Part shown: positions 23,453-32,530 of the stretch, in pieces
Numbering within the stretch: position 1 is the stretch's first letter
Layout of the letters: each line of letters starts with the position of its first letter
Assembly: GCA_030762895.1 (NCBI GenBank)
Contig: CM061063.1
Location: forward strand, 73,281,836 to 73,345,835
Length of the DNA: 64,000 nt
Reading direction: 5' to 3'
Origin: Sophora flavescens
Taxonomy: Eukaryota; Streptophyta; Magnoliopsida; Fabales; Fabaceae
The notes under the pieces: generated by a model
Told to the model about the DNA's origin: nothing
The model's input: the letters and a program-made list of their open reading frames with translations, nothing else
The model's database searches: none
Position numbers and translations under genes: made by a program

Positions 23453-24592
23453 ATGTGCATACCGGAAGAAGAAATTAATGGGGTGTTGACCCACTGCCAC
23501 AACTCACCCTATGGAGGACACTTTGGTGGTGAGAGGACCGCCATGAAGATTCTGCAAAGCGGGCTATTTTGGCCCACTATTTTCAAGGACTCCCGATCTT
23601 GGGTGATGAATTGTGATAAATGTCAGAGGACCGGTAGTATTTCTAAGAGAAATGAGATGCCCTTGAAGGGTATACTTGAGGTGGAGCTCTTTGACGTATG
23701 GGGGATTGACTTCATGGGCCCTTTCCCATCATCTTACAACAACAAGTACATTCTGGTAGCAGTTGATTATGTGAGCAAGTGGGTGGAAGCCGTGCCAACT
23801 ACGAAAGATGATGCAAGAAGCTGTGATCAGTTTTGTGAGGAAGAATATTTTTACCCGGTTTGGGACCCCTAGGGCTATCATTAGTGATGGGGGTACCCAC
23901 TTTTGCAATAAGGAGTTCAATGCAGTGCTTGCCAAGTTTGGGGTGAACCACAAAGTTACCACACCATACCATCCCCAAACCCGGTGGGCAAGTGGAATTG
24001 TCCAACCGGGAGTTGAAGAGGATTTTGGAAAAAGCGTGAACAATGCAAGGAAGGATTGGGCGAAGAAATTGGATGATGCACTTTGGGCCTATCGGACTGC
24101 TTATAAGACACCTAGTGGTATGTCACCGTACCAATTAGTGTTCGGGAAATCATGTCACCTTCCGGTAGAGCTACAACACCGTGCTTTTTTGGGCGGTGAA
24201 GGCCCTAAACTTTGATACAAGGCTGGCCATGGATAAGAGGATGCTTCAATTGAATGAGTTGGATGAGTTCCGACTCTTGGCTTATGAGAGTGCCAAGATA
24301 TACAAGGAAAGAACCAAGTTACGGCATGATAAGTACATTCTTCCCAAGCAATTTGAAGAAGGCCGGTCAGTTTTCTTTGTTCAACTCAAGACTCAAGTTT
24401 TTCCCGGGCAAATTACGATCAAGATGGTCAAGCCCATTCTATGTCAAGTCAGTTTCTCCGTTTGGTTCAGTTGAATTGGAAAATCCATCATCAGGAAATA
24501 CTTTCACTGTCAATGGGCACAGGCTCAAGCACTACCTTGGAGGAGATTTTAATCGTCAGGAAGTCTCCATCCCTCTTGAGGCACCATCTTAG
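23453..24592 (+). pseudogene. Athila-type integrase
   Basis: Inserts the cDNA. The zinc-binding H-H-C-C region is present (HNSPYGGHFGGERT ... CDKCQRTG, about 23,496-23,630), followed by WGIDFMGPFPSS with the first catalytic Asp, then in a second frame IISDGGTHFCNKEF with the second Asp (23,877 on). The block holding the catalytic Glu (VELSNRELKR) is readable only after another shift near 23,980. A C-terminal region extends to the TAG at 24,590-24,592. At least three shifts inactivate it. Confidence 0.9.
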
Positions 24593-24886
24593 AAATCATC
24601 CGTCAAGCTAGTGACGTTAAAGAAGCGCTTATTGGGAGGCAACCCAATTTTTATTTTTTTTTATTTTTTTATTTTATTTTCATCTTCTCTTTTGTTTTTG
24701 ATTTCCCCTCTTGAATAATTTGAGAAGCTCAAGAGGTTTGTTAATAGTTTGTTGAGTGATTCCAGATTTTGAAGGAAGGAGGAGAAGAAGGGCAGGAGGA
24801 AACAAAACCATAAAGCATGTGATTCAGCACCACTACCACCTTGGTGAGTTGTTCTAGTTTTCTCCCCTCTCTAAACTTAATTATTT

Positions 24887-24926
24887 ACATTGAGGACAAT
24901 GTAAGTCTTTAAGCTTGGGGTAGGGG
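24887..24926 (+). promoter_or_regulatory. Internal hairpin plus polypurine-like module
   Basis: ACATTG-AGGA-CAATGT (24,887-24,902) forms a perfect 6-bp stem with loop AGGA. Six bases later comes TTAAGCTTGGGGTAGGGG. The same layout stands next to the 3' LTR at 26,201. Confidence 0.7.
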
Positions 24927-26200
24927 TAATCTTTTTGCTTGCATTCTAAATATTGCATTCATATAGGCTTTAGTCTTGCATGATCACATGAATTAATTGC
25001 CCCCTGCTTAGATTGAGCATCTGATTGTGAGAGCTAAGTGCCAATTTTTCTGTGATAGTGAATTTTGGACCCCGATTTTATATTCTTGTGATATGGCTTC
25101 ATTAAATATGCTTGAGATGGTCTTGGATAGTTGATGATTAGCATGTGTTTCTATGGTTTATGTTTCTCACTGGTTCTTGAACTGATAAATGTGAGCTTTT
25201 GAGCCATTAGGGGGTACTCACTAAATCTGCCCCCATTCTTTGTGTAGAGTGTGTTCCTCTTGAATTATTTTTCTCTAGAACTTGACTTGAAACCATTTCG
25301 AAACTTGAAAATTTTTTAGAATACTTTTGAAAAGGATTGAGGCAATAGGTGTTTTTTCTGGCCTTCTAAGCTTTGAATGAATAATGCTACCCTTAGTTGC
25401 CCCATTTTGAGCCTGAATGAATAGCATGCTTTTCTTGGTACCCTGAAATGTTGTGTTAAATATGCTTATGAGGGACCTTCTAAAGTACTGTGCAAAAATG
25501 GGTTGGAAAATGTAGTTGAAAGTTTGGGATAATGAAAAGAAAAAAAAATGAATCTGAAAAAATTTTTACTTCTCTTGAATTGCAAAATCTCCCCTTCTCC
25601 AAACAAAAAGAAAAAAAAAAGAAGAGAAAAAGAAATAAAAATGGGGAAGGGGATGACAAAAAGGAATGAGAAGTAAAAAAAAAAATGAAAGAATGGTGGA
25701 AGAGTAAACTGAAACCCAAAGAAAGGTATTTTAGAAGGTCGTGCCTTGCAATGCTTGATTGTTTATATAGCCTTTTGAAATTTCCTGTTCTTGAAATTCC
25801 CACCTGAAAATTGATCCCATGGCCCCATTACAACCAAAGAATAAGACCTCTTGATTCTTAGATGTTTTCATTAATAAAGTGAAGATTTGGTTGATAGTCA
25901 AGCTTATGATAGGAATCATTCTTTGAGGAAAATAGAGTGAAATGTCATATTCCCTTAACACTTGAGTGAGTGAGGCAAGAAAGAGAGCCAAGCAAATGAA
26001 CAAGCTTGGGGTGAGCTTCAAGTGAGATAGAGTGCCCGAATTAGTGAGAATGTGAGTCTAGGGAAACTAAGCCCCTAATTGGACTTGAATTGATTGTCTC
26101 TTGCTGAAATAATTGATTCGCTGTTGCTTGGATCATTTTACTCGGGTTCTTAGTTCACTATCATTGTCCTGGTTGTTTTCATCTTATGGCCTTGGTTTTT

Positions 26201-26237
26201 GCTTGAGGACAAGCAACATCTTAAGCTTAGGGTGATT
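26201..26237 (+). promoter_or_regulatory. Hairpin plus polypurine tract at the 3' LTR
   Basis: GCTTG-AGGA-CAAGC (26,201-26,214), a 5-bp stem with the same AGGA loop, then six bases, then TTAAGCTTAGGGTGATT abutting the LTR start at 26,238. This is the expected place of the polypurine tract that primes plus-strand synthesis. Confidence 0.75.
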
Positions 26238-27723
26238 TGATGAATGTGAATTCACCTCATTTTCCATGTACATTTCTGCATGCATTTGCATTTAGTTAGG
26301 CCATTTTATTTGGATTTTGTTTAGTTTTTCATTTGGAACGGATAAGGTGGTAATGTGTGTTGTTTTGCAGGGATTTTTGATTAACTGCCCAAGTTTTAGC
26401 CATGAGGAAGCTGAGATGAAGAGAAGGCCTGAAAGCGAAGAAGAAGGGCGCCAAAAGTCGAGAATCCATCACGGCCTGGCCGTGATGGCTATCACGGCCG
26501 TGACCCAAAACCACCAAAAGTCGAGAGACGATCACGGCTTAGCCGTGATAGAGATCAAGGGCGTGAAAAGTTGGTTCGCGGACGCGAATGATAACTCGCC
26601 TCGCGAGAGAGAGTGATTGTGCCAAAACCACCAAAAGTCAGAGACGATCACGGCCTGGCCGTGATGTATATCACGGCCGTGACCCAGAAACCTCCAAAAG
26701 TCAGAGACGATCACGGCCTGGCCATGACAGAGATCACGGGCATCAAAAGTGGGCTCGCGTCGCGAAGAAATGGCTCGCCTCGCGAGATAGTAAGTTGGCC
26801 AGAACTGGAAGAGACAGAACCCGTCACGGCCTGGCCGTGATGGCTATCACGGCCGTGAATGCCACGAGTAATAAAAGAAGCTGAGCGAGCAGAAGAAGGA
26901 TTCATTCAGAAAACCCTAAAGAAAATCCTCTACTGCTGTGGCTGCTGTGCATCATTCCATGGAGCTCTCTCCTTTGTTCATCTCTGTAATTCTTTCTTTT
27001 GTTTTATCTTCAATTATGTGTAGCTAAACTCCCCTTTTGTTGGGGTTAGACTATTGCTATCTGAACTTGGTTGTAAAAATGACTTGATTATAATGCAGTT
27101 TCCTTGTTCTTTATGAGTGTTTGATTCGATGCTTAATGCTTTCTTAGGCTTGATCACCCTAGGAATGATTAGTTGCTTTAATAGATAACTGGAAGGTTGG
27201 TGTTAGAGCTTGCTCATGAATCAAATGCCAAGTAGTTCATGAGCCTAGGGATAGGTCTTGAGGTGCTTGCAATCGTATAAGTCTTTACTTAATGTAAAAT
27301 CTCAGGTTAATCCACCTAAGGAATTAGGGTTTAACTTGGGGTTTTAGGCTCAATGCACCTAAGGAATTAGGCTTGAGTATCTCAGAAAAGACTTGGTTGT
27401 CATAATAGAATTAGGAGCTGTGTTAGTTATCATTTCATAACAATCAAGGGAGGATCAGCTTAGTTTAACCCTAGCAATTCTATCTAATTGTTATTCATCT
27501 TTCTGTTTTCACATTAACTGTTTGAAAAAAAATCCAAAAAGAACAAAAACATTTTCTTCTTGTTTGCTTGTTAGATGTTAGAACAACCTTCACTCCAAAA
27601 TTCGATCGCCTAGATAGTAGTCAAATTTGCGAAGTGGTAATTGTCCACGATCCCTGAGAACGATATCCGGTCTTACCGTTTTATTACTTGCAACGAACCG
27701 GTACACTTGCCGAGTCCGTGTCA
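26238..27723 (+). repeat. 3' LTR of the Athila-type element
   Basis: 1486 bp, nearly identical to the 5' LTR, ending TCCGTGTCA before the CAAGG duplication. The low divergence indicates recent insertion. Confidence 0.95.
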
Positions 27724-27728
27724 CAAGG

Positions 27729-28749
27729 ACATTGCTAAGAGTAGCAATTCTGGAGGATGAGATATAGCCAGGATAGAATCTGCACTTAGGCAGACTTAAA
27801 ACTTGGCCAAAAGTCTCGGCATACTCCCTGAACAAATTCATCAAATTCAGCAAGTTCTGCTTTGTTCCCTTGCAGGACACCAAAATGTCATCCGCATAAA
27901 GTACATGACTTGGAGTTTTGAATCCTCTAGGCCCTGAAATGGAGTTTAGCTTTCCTTCTTTAATCAAAAGAGAGATTCCTCTACTAAGCACATCTTCTGC
28001 AAGGCAAAAGAGAAGAGGAGACGGTAGGTCCCCTTGCCTAACTCCCCTCTTGCAAGAGAAGTAACCAACTGATCTGCCATTCACTGAGAAAGAAAGCTTT
28101 GCAGAATGCAGGATGACCTTGATCCAGTTACAAAACTGACTATTGAAACCAAAAGACTCCAACACTTGCAGCAAGAAATTCCAATCAATTGTGTCAAAGG
28201 CCTTGTTGATGTCAAATTTCAAGGCTATGTTGCCGCCAAAAGATCTATTATGAAACATGTTTGTGGCCTCAGATGTTATGTAGATACAATCACTGATTTG
28301 CCTATCCTTGATGAAACCTCTCTAGTTCTGGTACACTATCCTTGGAGCCACCCTGGCCAATCTATCAGCTAGGACCTTAGTGATGATTTTAAACTGATAA
28401 TTAGCCAGGGCAATAGATCTAAAGTTTTCCACTGCATCAGCTCCTTTGAACTTGGGGATGATCACTACTAAGTTGGAGTTTAAGTTAGGAAGAAGCCAAC
28501 CTTGAGAGAAGAATTGAGTTAGAATTGAAAACATCCAAGGAAACTATATCCCAAAACCTTTGGTAGAAGCAACCACCAAAGCCGTCCAGACCAAGAGCTC
28601 CATCTCCATTCATAGAGAAAACAACTTCTCTAATCTCATCCATTGAAGGCTGTTTTGTCAGCATATCATTATCAAACTGAAGCAGAGATGGTTCTTTGAA
28701 TTAAACCATTCGTGGAACAGGAATTGTCTGAAGCATATAGGTCTGCATA
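27729..28749 (-). pseudogene. LINE ORF2, 5' part of the reverse transcriptase
   Basis: Target-primed reverse transcriptase of the LINE. Seen on the minus strand: LVVIIPKFKGADAVENFRSI (about 28,475), then IALKFDINKAFDTIDWNFLL, GVRQGDLPSPLLFCLAEDVL (about 28,057-27,995) and the catalytic HVLYADDILVSCKG (about 27,905-27,865). Stops near 28,680-28,540 and a frameshift near 28,322 separate these from the endonuclease. At 27,728 the coding sequence is cut by the Athila insertion and resumes at 17,550. Confidence 0.9.
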
Positions 28750-29949
28750 TTAAGCTAACACAATTCTCTCCAAATCCTCTTGTTGGTCATAAATAACCCC
28801 ATTGTGCCGAAGCATAGATAGTTGCTTTGTGGCATGCTTAATCTTGGCTATTTTGTGAAGATAGGAGGTGTTTCTATCGCCAAAGCAATGCCAATTAATC
28901 CTGGCTTTCTCTTTCCAGAATGTTTCCTGAAAACATAAAGCTTGTTGCAGATTTTTCTGAGCTAGCGTTTCTTGGTCATGAAGAAATTCGGTCCAGTCAT
29001 CAACCTGAATTTGCCTCTGCACATTCTCAACAACAGCAGTTGCATCCTTTACTTTCAAGTGGATATCTCCAAAAACCTGTTTGTTACAAGTCTTAAACTC
29101 AAATTTCAAATTTTTGAGCTTCTGAGACAGAATAAACATAGGGCAGCCCAACACAGGTTTTTTCCAAACCTCAGTCACAAGCCTAGAACAGTCAGGATGG
29201 TCCAACCACATCTTGAGGAATTTAAAGGAAGATGGAAATGATTTGGAGCCTTTTTGCATCAACAAAACAATAGGAAAATGACCTGAGTTTAATCTAGGGA
29301 GAGTGCAGCAAGTAATAGAGCTCCAGAAGTCAATACACACTTCATTACAGATTGCTCGATCTAGCCGCATCTCAATGTGGGAACCAGATCTTCTCCTATT
29401 GGACCATGTATACTCAGCACCTTTTGTTTCCAGGTGAGTCAAAGAGCAAGAGTCAGTCCAAGCCCCGAACTCGGCAGGGGAAATTGAAGATGGAAGGTTG
29501 CCCCCTCTCTTTTCATGAGCATCGAGGATAGCATTAAAATCACCTAGGAAGCACCATGAGCCAGGGTTGTTCTGCTGTAAAGTAGCTAATTCAGACCAGA
29601 GTTGTCTTCTTTGGATGTAGGTGGTGCAGGCATACACAGCAGAGCAGAAAAGAGCCTGGCCATGAAAATCAACTGAAAAGGAAATATGCTGGGATGCAGT
29701 AGAAATCACTGAAGGATTAAGGTATTTAGCACAGATGGCCCATAAATTTGGGAGATGTGCTCCTCTATCATTAACAGTAAAAAGCTTAAGGTTTAGCTGA
29801 CTCCAAAACGAAGGGGGGAAGCAATCAGAAGCAATCTTGGGCCCAGCCAAGAAAATGAAATCAGGCTTATGAGTTAAACACACATTCTTTATGTACAGTC
29901 TGGTGTCACTATTTGCAACACCTCTTGCATTCCAAAAAATTGCTTTCAT
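28750..29949 (-). pseudogene. LINE ORF2 N-terminus: apurinic/apyrimidinic-type endonuclease
   Basis: Nicks target DNA to start reverse transcription. An open frame of 399 codons starts at 29,949 with MKAIFWNARGVANSD (the N of WNARG is a conserved catalytic/metal-region residue), followed by CFLGDFNAILDAHEKRGG (catalytic D-x-N), YTWSNRRRSGSHIEMRLDRA and SGHFPIVLLM (SDH-type motif, here SGH). The linker RINWHCFGDRNTSYLHKIAK is typical of plant LINEs. The ATG overlaps the ORF1 stop (TGATG). The frame ends near 28,750, so ORF2 is broken there, although this segment itself is intact. Confidence 0.9.
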
Positions 29950-31573
29950 CAGGCAAACAGCCTAGGGCCTGCCCTTGATCGAGCATTCTTTTCCAAAGCT
30001 TTTCCTGCTTTTTTTCCGTTCTGCCTTTGCTTCTTTTTTTGAGATCTGCTCAGTACTTTAGTGAATTCTATCTCAGTGGGAGGATCAGCCTCCTTATCTG
30101 AGGCAGCTTCCTCTTCTTCATTAGCCCAAAATTTTGAAACTATCCGCAAATCATTTTTGACTACAGGATTCATAGGCTTAGAGATAAAATCAGGGGTAAT
30201 AGTTAATCTGTTACTAACCGAATTAGAGATACTGTCATAGGAATTTGGCACAACATCAAGATGGTCCTGACTTGAAAGAGAATCCGTGACTACTACAGCA
30301 GGTGATTGAAATTCATCAAACACATTTTCACAAGACTCTAAGTCATCATCATCAGTACTATGATCTTCATGATTATCAGCATCGTTCTCTCTTGGAATGG
30401 CAAAAACTCTATTCCCCCTATCTGGGACAACATCATGGGGTAAATCTTGATTATTATTTCTAGACCCTTCTTGAAATGCTTCTCCCTCATGGATTGCATT
30501 GTTCGGGGCCTCCTTGTCATTATTTTCTCCTTCATGGTTATCGGTCTTAGGCGAGAAACCACTTGCATCATTATGCTCTTTCTCAATAGCATCATTGCCA
30601 AGCTTTGTTACTGCAGCAACACCATTAAGATTAATCGCAGCATTATTCTCCATATTCTGAACAGGGACTGCATCCTGCTTTCGAACATAAGCAGGCTTAG
30701 AATTTGGATGGTTTTTCTCAGCCTTAGGCTTAGGAGCACCAGGCTTATACCTGCAACTATCCCCCGAATGACCAATTGATTGACAAGCTGAACAAAACAA
30801 AGGAAGTTTCTCATAATCAATGCTCACATGAAAGGTAAACCATTCCCTTTCTACCAGGATTGCAGAAGGCAACTCGCTCAAAAGATCAACATCAACCAGG
30901 ACACTAGCATAGTGCCCAAAAGACTTGTTTCTTGTATTTTCATCCACTGAGATTGGCAGCCCAACCCCACTTGCGATTTCAAATAAGATCTTAGTTCTCC
31001 AGTATTCTTGAGGGAGATCAAATATACGAATCAACATTGCACGTGTGTCTGCTTTTGTGAATTTGGATTGAAGTCTGGGCTCCATTTCGAAAGCCTAAGA
31101 ATACTAGGTTTAAGGCCCCATGAACCAACAGTCCAAACCCTCCTAAGATCATCAGGAGATGCAAAACTAAATTCGTAGTATCCTTTGCCAAGAGGGACCA
31201 TGCGCCACTTCCCTATAGGGTTCCATAATTTTGATAACTTCTCTCTCAAGTCATTAAACTTGACGGGTTGACTATCCTTAGGAAGAAGCAATCTGCCATG
31301 AAGATTATTTTTACAACTTTCTATACCTTTCAGATATTCATCTTCTGAGATCTTGATCGAGATTGAGCCACTCTTGACACATGGATGGGGAAGCTGACTG
31401 ACATGAATATCAAAGGAGGTATTCGGCGCTTCAGCGAACGTTTTTCGATGAGGGGGTGCACTCGCCGAGGGAGAGGAAGAAGAGGGTTGAGAAACCAAAC
31501 CAGCATGCTAAGGAGGAGGGGGTAGACAGTCTGGGAATAGAAATTGCCAAGGGCAAGGCGAGGTAGTTGCCAT
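29949..31573 (-). pseudogene. LINE ORF1: DUF4283-like domain and zinc knuckle
   Basis: RNA-binding chaperone-type protein of plant L1 elements. The first ATG on the minus strand is 31,573-31,571 (MATTSPCPWQFLFPDC); a stop occurs near 31,508, the frame continues from 31,498 (YLKGIESCKNNLHGRLLL, LSKLWNPIGKWRMVPLGKGY) and shifts near 31,080. The 378-codon remainder carries IRIFDLPQEYWRTKILFEIA and the knuckle CSACQSIGHSGDSC (C-x2-C-x4-H-x4-C, about 30,803-30,760), then a long acidic/Asn-rich tail, ending at the TGA at 29,951-29,949. Confidence 0.88.
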
Positions 31574-31600
31574 GGCGGGCGAGCGTTAAAGGGATTGTGG

Positions 31601-32134
31601 GAAAGTAGACAAGATGAAACGCCTAACACCTTAGGATGAATTATTCAAATCCTATACCAAGAACTAAGATAACAATGTTTAACTAGAGAAACAATAAGAC
31701 AATTAAATAGAGGAAGTAATGAAATCTTTTGTGATATTTCGGAAATGGAAAAACCTGGAAATAATGGCCGTGATAAGCCAGCAAGGAAAAAAATTAGAAA
31801 AAACCAAAATTAAAAGGAACATATCCAAAGAGGAAAACATATTATAAAAATAATAAGAAAAAATATTTTAGAAAAAGGAAATCAACACCATGAAAATATT
31901 GTCCAAATGGAAAAAAGAAATGCGTATGTTAGATATGCAATGTTGAAGGCCTTTTATGCAAATGAATGCCCTAAAAGAAAAGAAAAAGATTTTAAAGAAA
32001 AATCAAAATTAATAAAGCAAGTATATCAGATATATAAATTTGAACCATTAGAAGAAGAACTAACTGATACTGAAGGAAGTATATATGAATATCTAGAAGA
32101 TGAATTATCTTCAGAAGAAACAGAATCCGAATAA
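31601..32134 (+). pseudogene. EPRV coat protein, C-terminal part with zinc knuckle
   Basis: Viral coding resumes at about 31,601: ETPNTLG and TRETIRQLNRGSNEIFCDIS match the layout of caulimovirid coat proteins, where a TLG-type block precedes the basic region. A Lys-rich stretch is followed by a CCHC-like knuckle (about 31,895-31,970; CPNGKKKCVC ... YANECPKRK in shifted frames) and an acidic tail ending at 32,134. Frameshifts in the knuckle and stops show decay. The preceding part lies at 14,690-15,465. Confidence 0.75.
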
Positions 32135-32139
32135 TACCT

Positions 32140-32530
32140 ATATAAAAATAATAGTAGAAAAAAGTAATAGGGAAACTAAAGCTTATATAGATACCGAAGG
32201 GAGTATTTGCTAAGCAACAAAAGCATTATTTGATAAATGGGGAAAATTAGAAAAACCAATAAAAATACAAATTGCAGATGGATCTATACATCCCAGCATT
32301 GCAGGTAGCAAAACAAATAAAGTTAATAATACAAGGAAAATTATTTATAGTACCTACAATATATCAACAAGATACAAGCCTTGATATGATTTTAGGAAAC
32401 AATTTCTTACGATTATACGCACCATTTTGTCAATATTTAGAATATATATCATTAAAAACACCGTATATTTATCAAAAGCAGCATAGAGAAATAATTAATA
32501 TTCCAATTATTCATTTTTCTGAATGTATTT
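32140..32530 (+). pseudogene. EPRV aspartic protease domain
   Basis: N-terminal domain of the caulimovirid polyprotein. AYIDTEGSIC (about 32,181-32,210) occupies the active-site position, where DTGAS is usual, so the essential Gly is replaced by Glu; a TAA follows immediately. Downstream, LDMILGNNFLRLYAPFCQY (about 32,380-32,436) matches the ILG-N-FL element of this protease family. A long-LTR element interrupts the polyprotein at about 32,530. Confidence 0.8.

Larger units (their letters stand above)
24593..26237 (+). other. Non-coding 3' region of the Athila element
   Basis: 1.6 kb between integrase and 3' LTR, where Athila elements often carry an env-like ORF. None is seen: the longest frames are antisense and low-complexity. 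The region starts with GGGAGGCAACCCA, then a T-rich tract, and contains two hairpin plus polypurine modules near 24,887 and 26,201. Confidence 0.7.
17556..27723 (+). mobile_element. Athila-type Ty3/gypsy retrotransposon nested in the LINE
   Basis: 10.17 kb, flanked by an exact CAAGG duplication (17,551-17,555 and 27,724-27,728). LTRs of about 1.48 kb begin TGATGAATGTG and end CCGTGTCA. Order: LTR, PBS, gag, protease, RT, RNase H, integrase, 1.6-kb non-coding 3' region, LTR. Gag and protease features (LRLFPFSLRDRAKAWLQS, DLGASINLMPLS) and the tRNA-Asp-like PBS fit the Athila lineage. Pol is full of frameshifts although the LTRs are almost identical, so it was probably copied as a defective genome using enzymes supplied in trans. 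No env-like frame was found in the 3' region. Confidence 0.93.
15466..31600 (-). mobile_element. L1-type plant LINE, about 6 kb, split by an Athila element
   Basis: On the minus strand the order is ORF1 with a zinc knuckle, apurinic endonuclease, reverse transcriptase, zf-RVT region, RNase H, 3' UTR, and a short A tail (T run at 15,466-15,472). Subtracting the Athila insertion (17,556-27,728) leaves about 6.0 kb, the usual length of a full plant L1. The left junction with viral sequence is the T run; the right is placed near 31,600, where viral coding sequence resumes. No convincing long target duplication was found; a short AAAGGTA/AAAGTA match near the two borders is only suggestive. Confidence 0.85.

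Noticed and set aside
24593..26237. Env-like ORF in the Athila element
   Set aside because: No long sense frame, signal peptide or transmembrane pattern; antisense frames are low-complexity.
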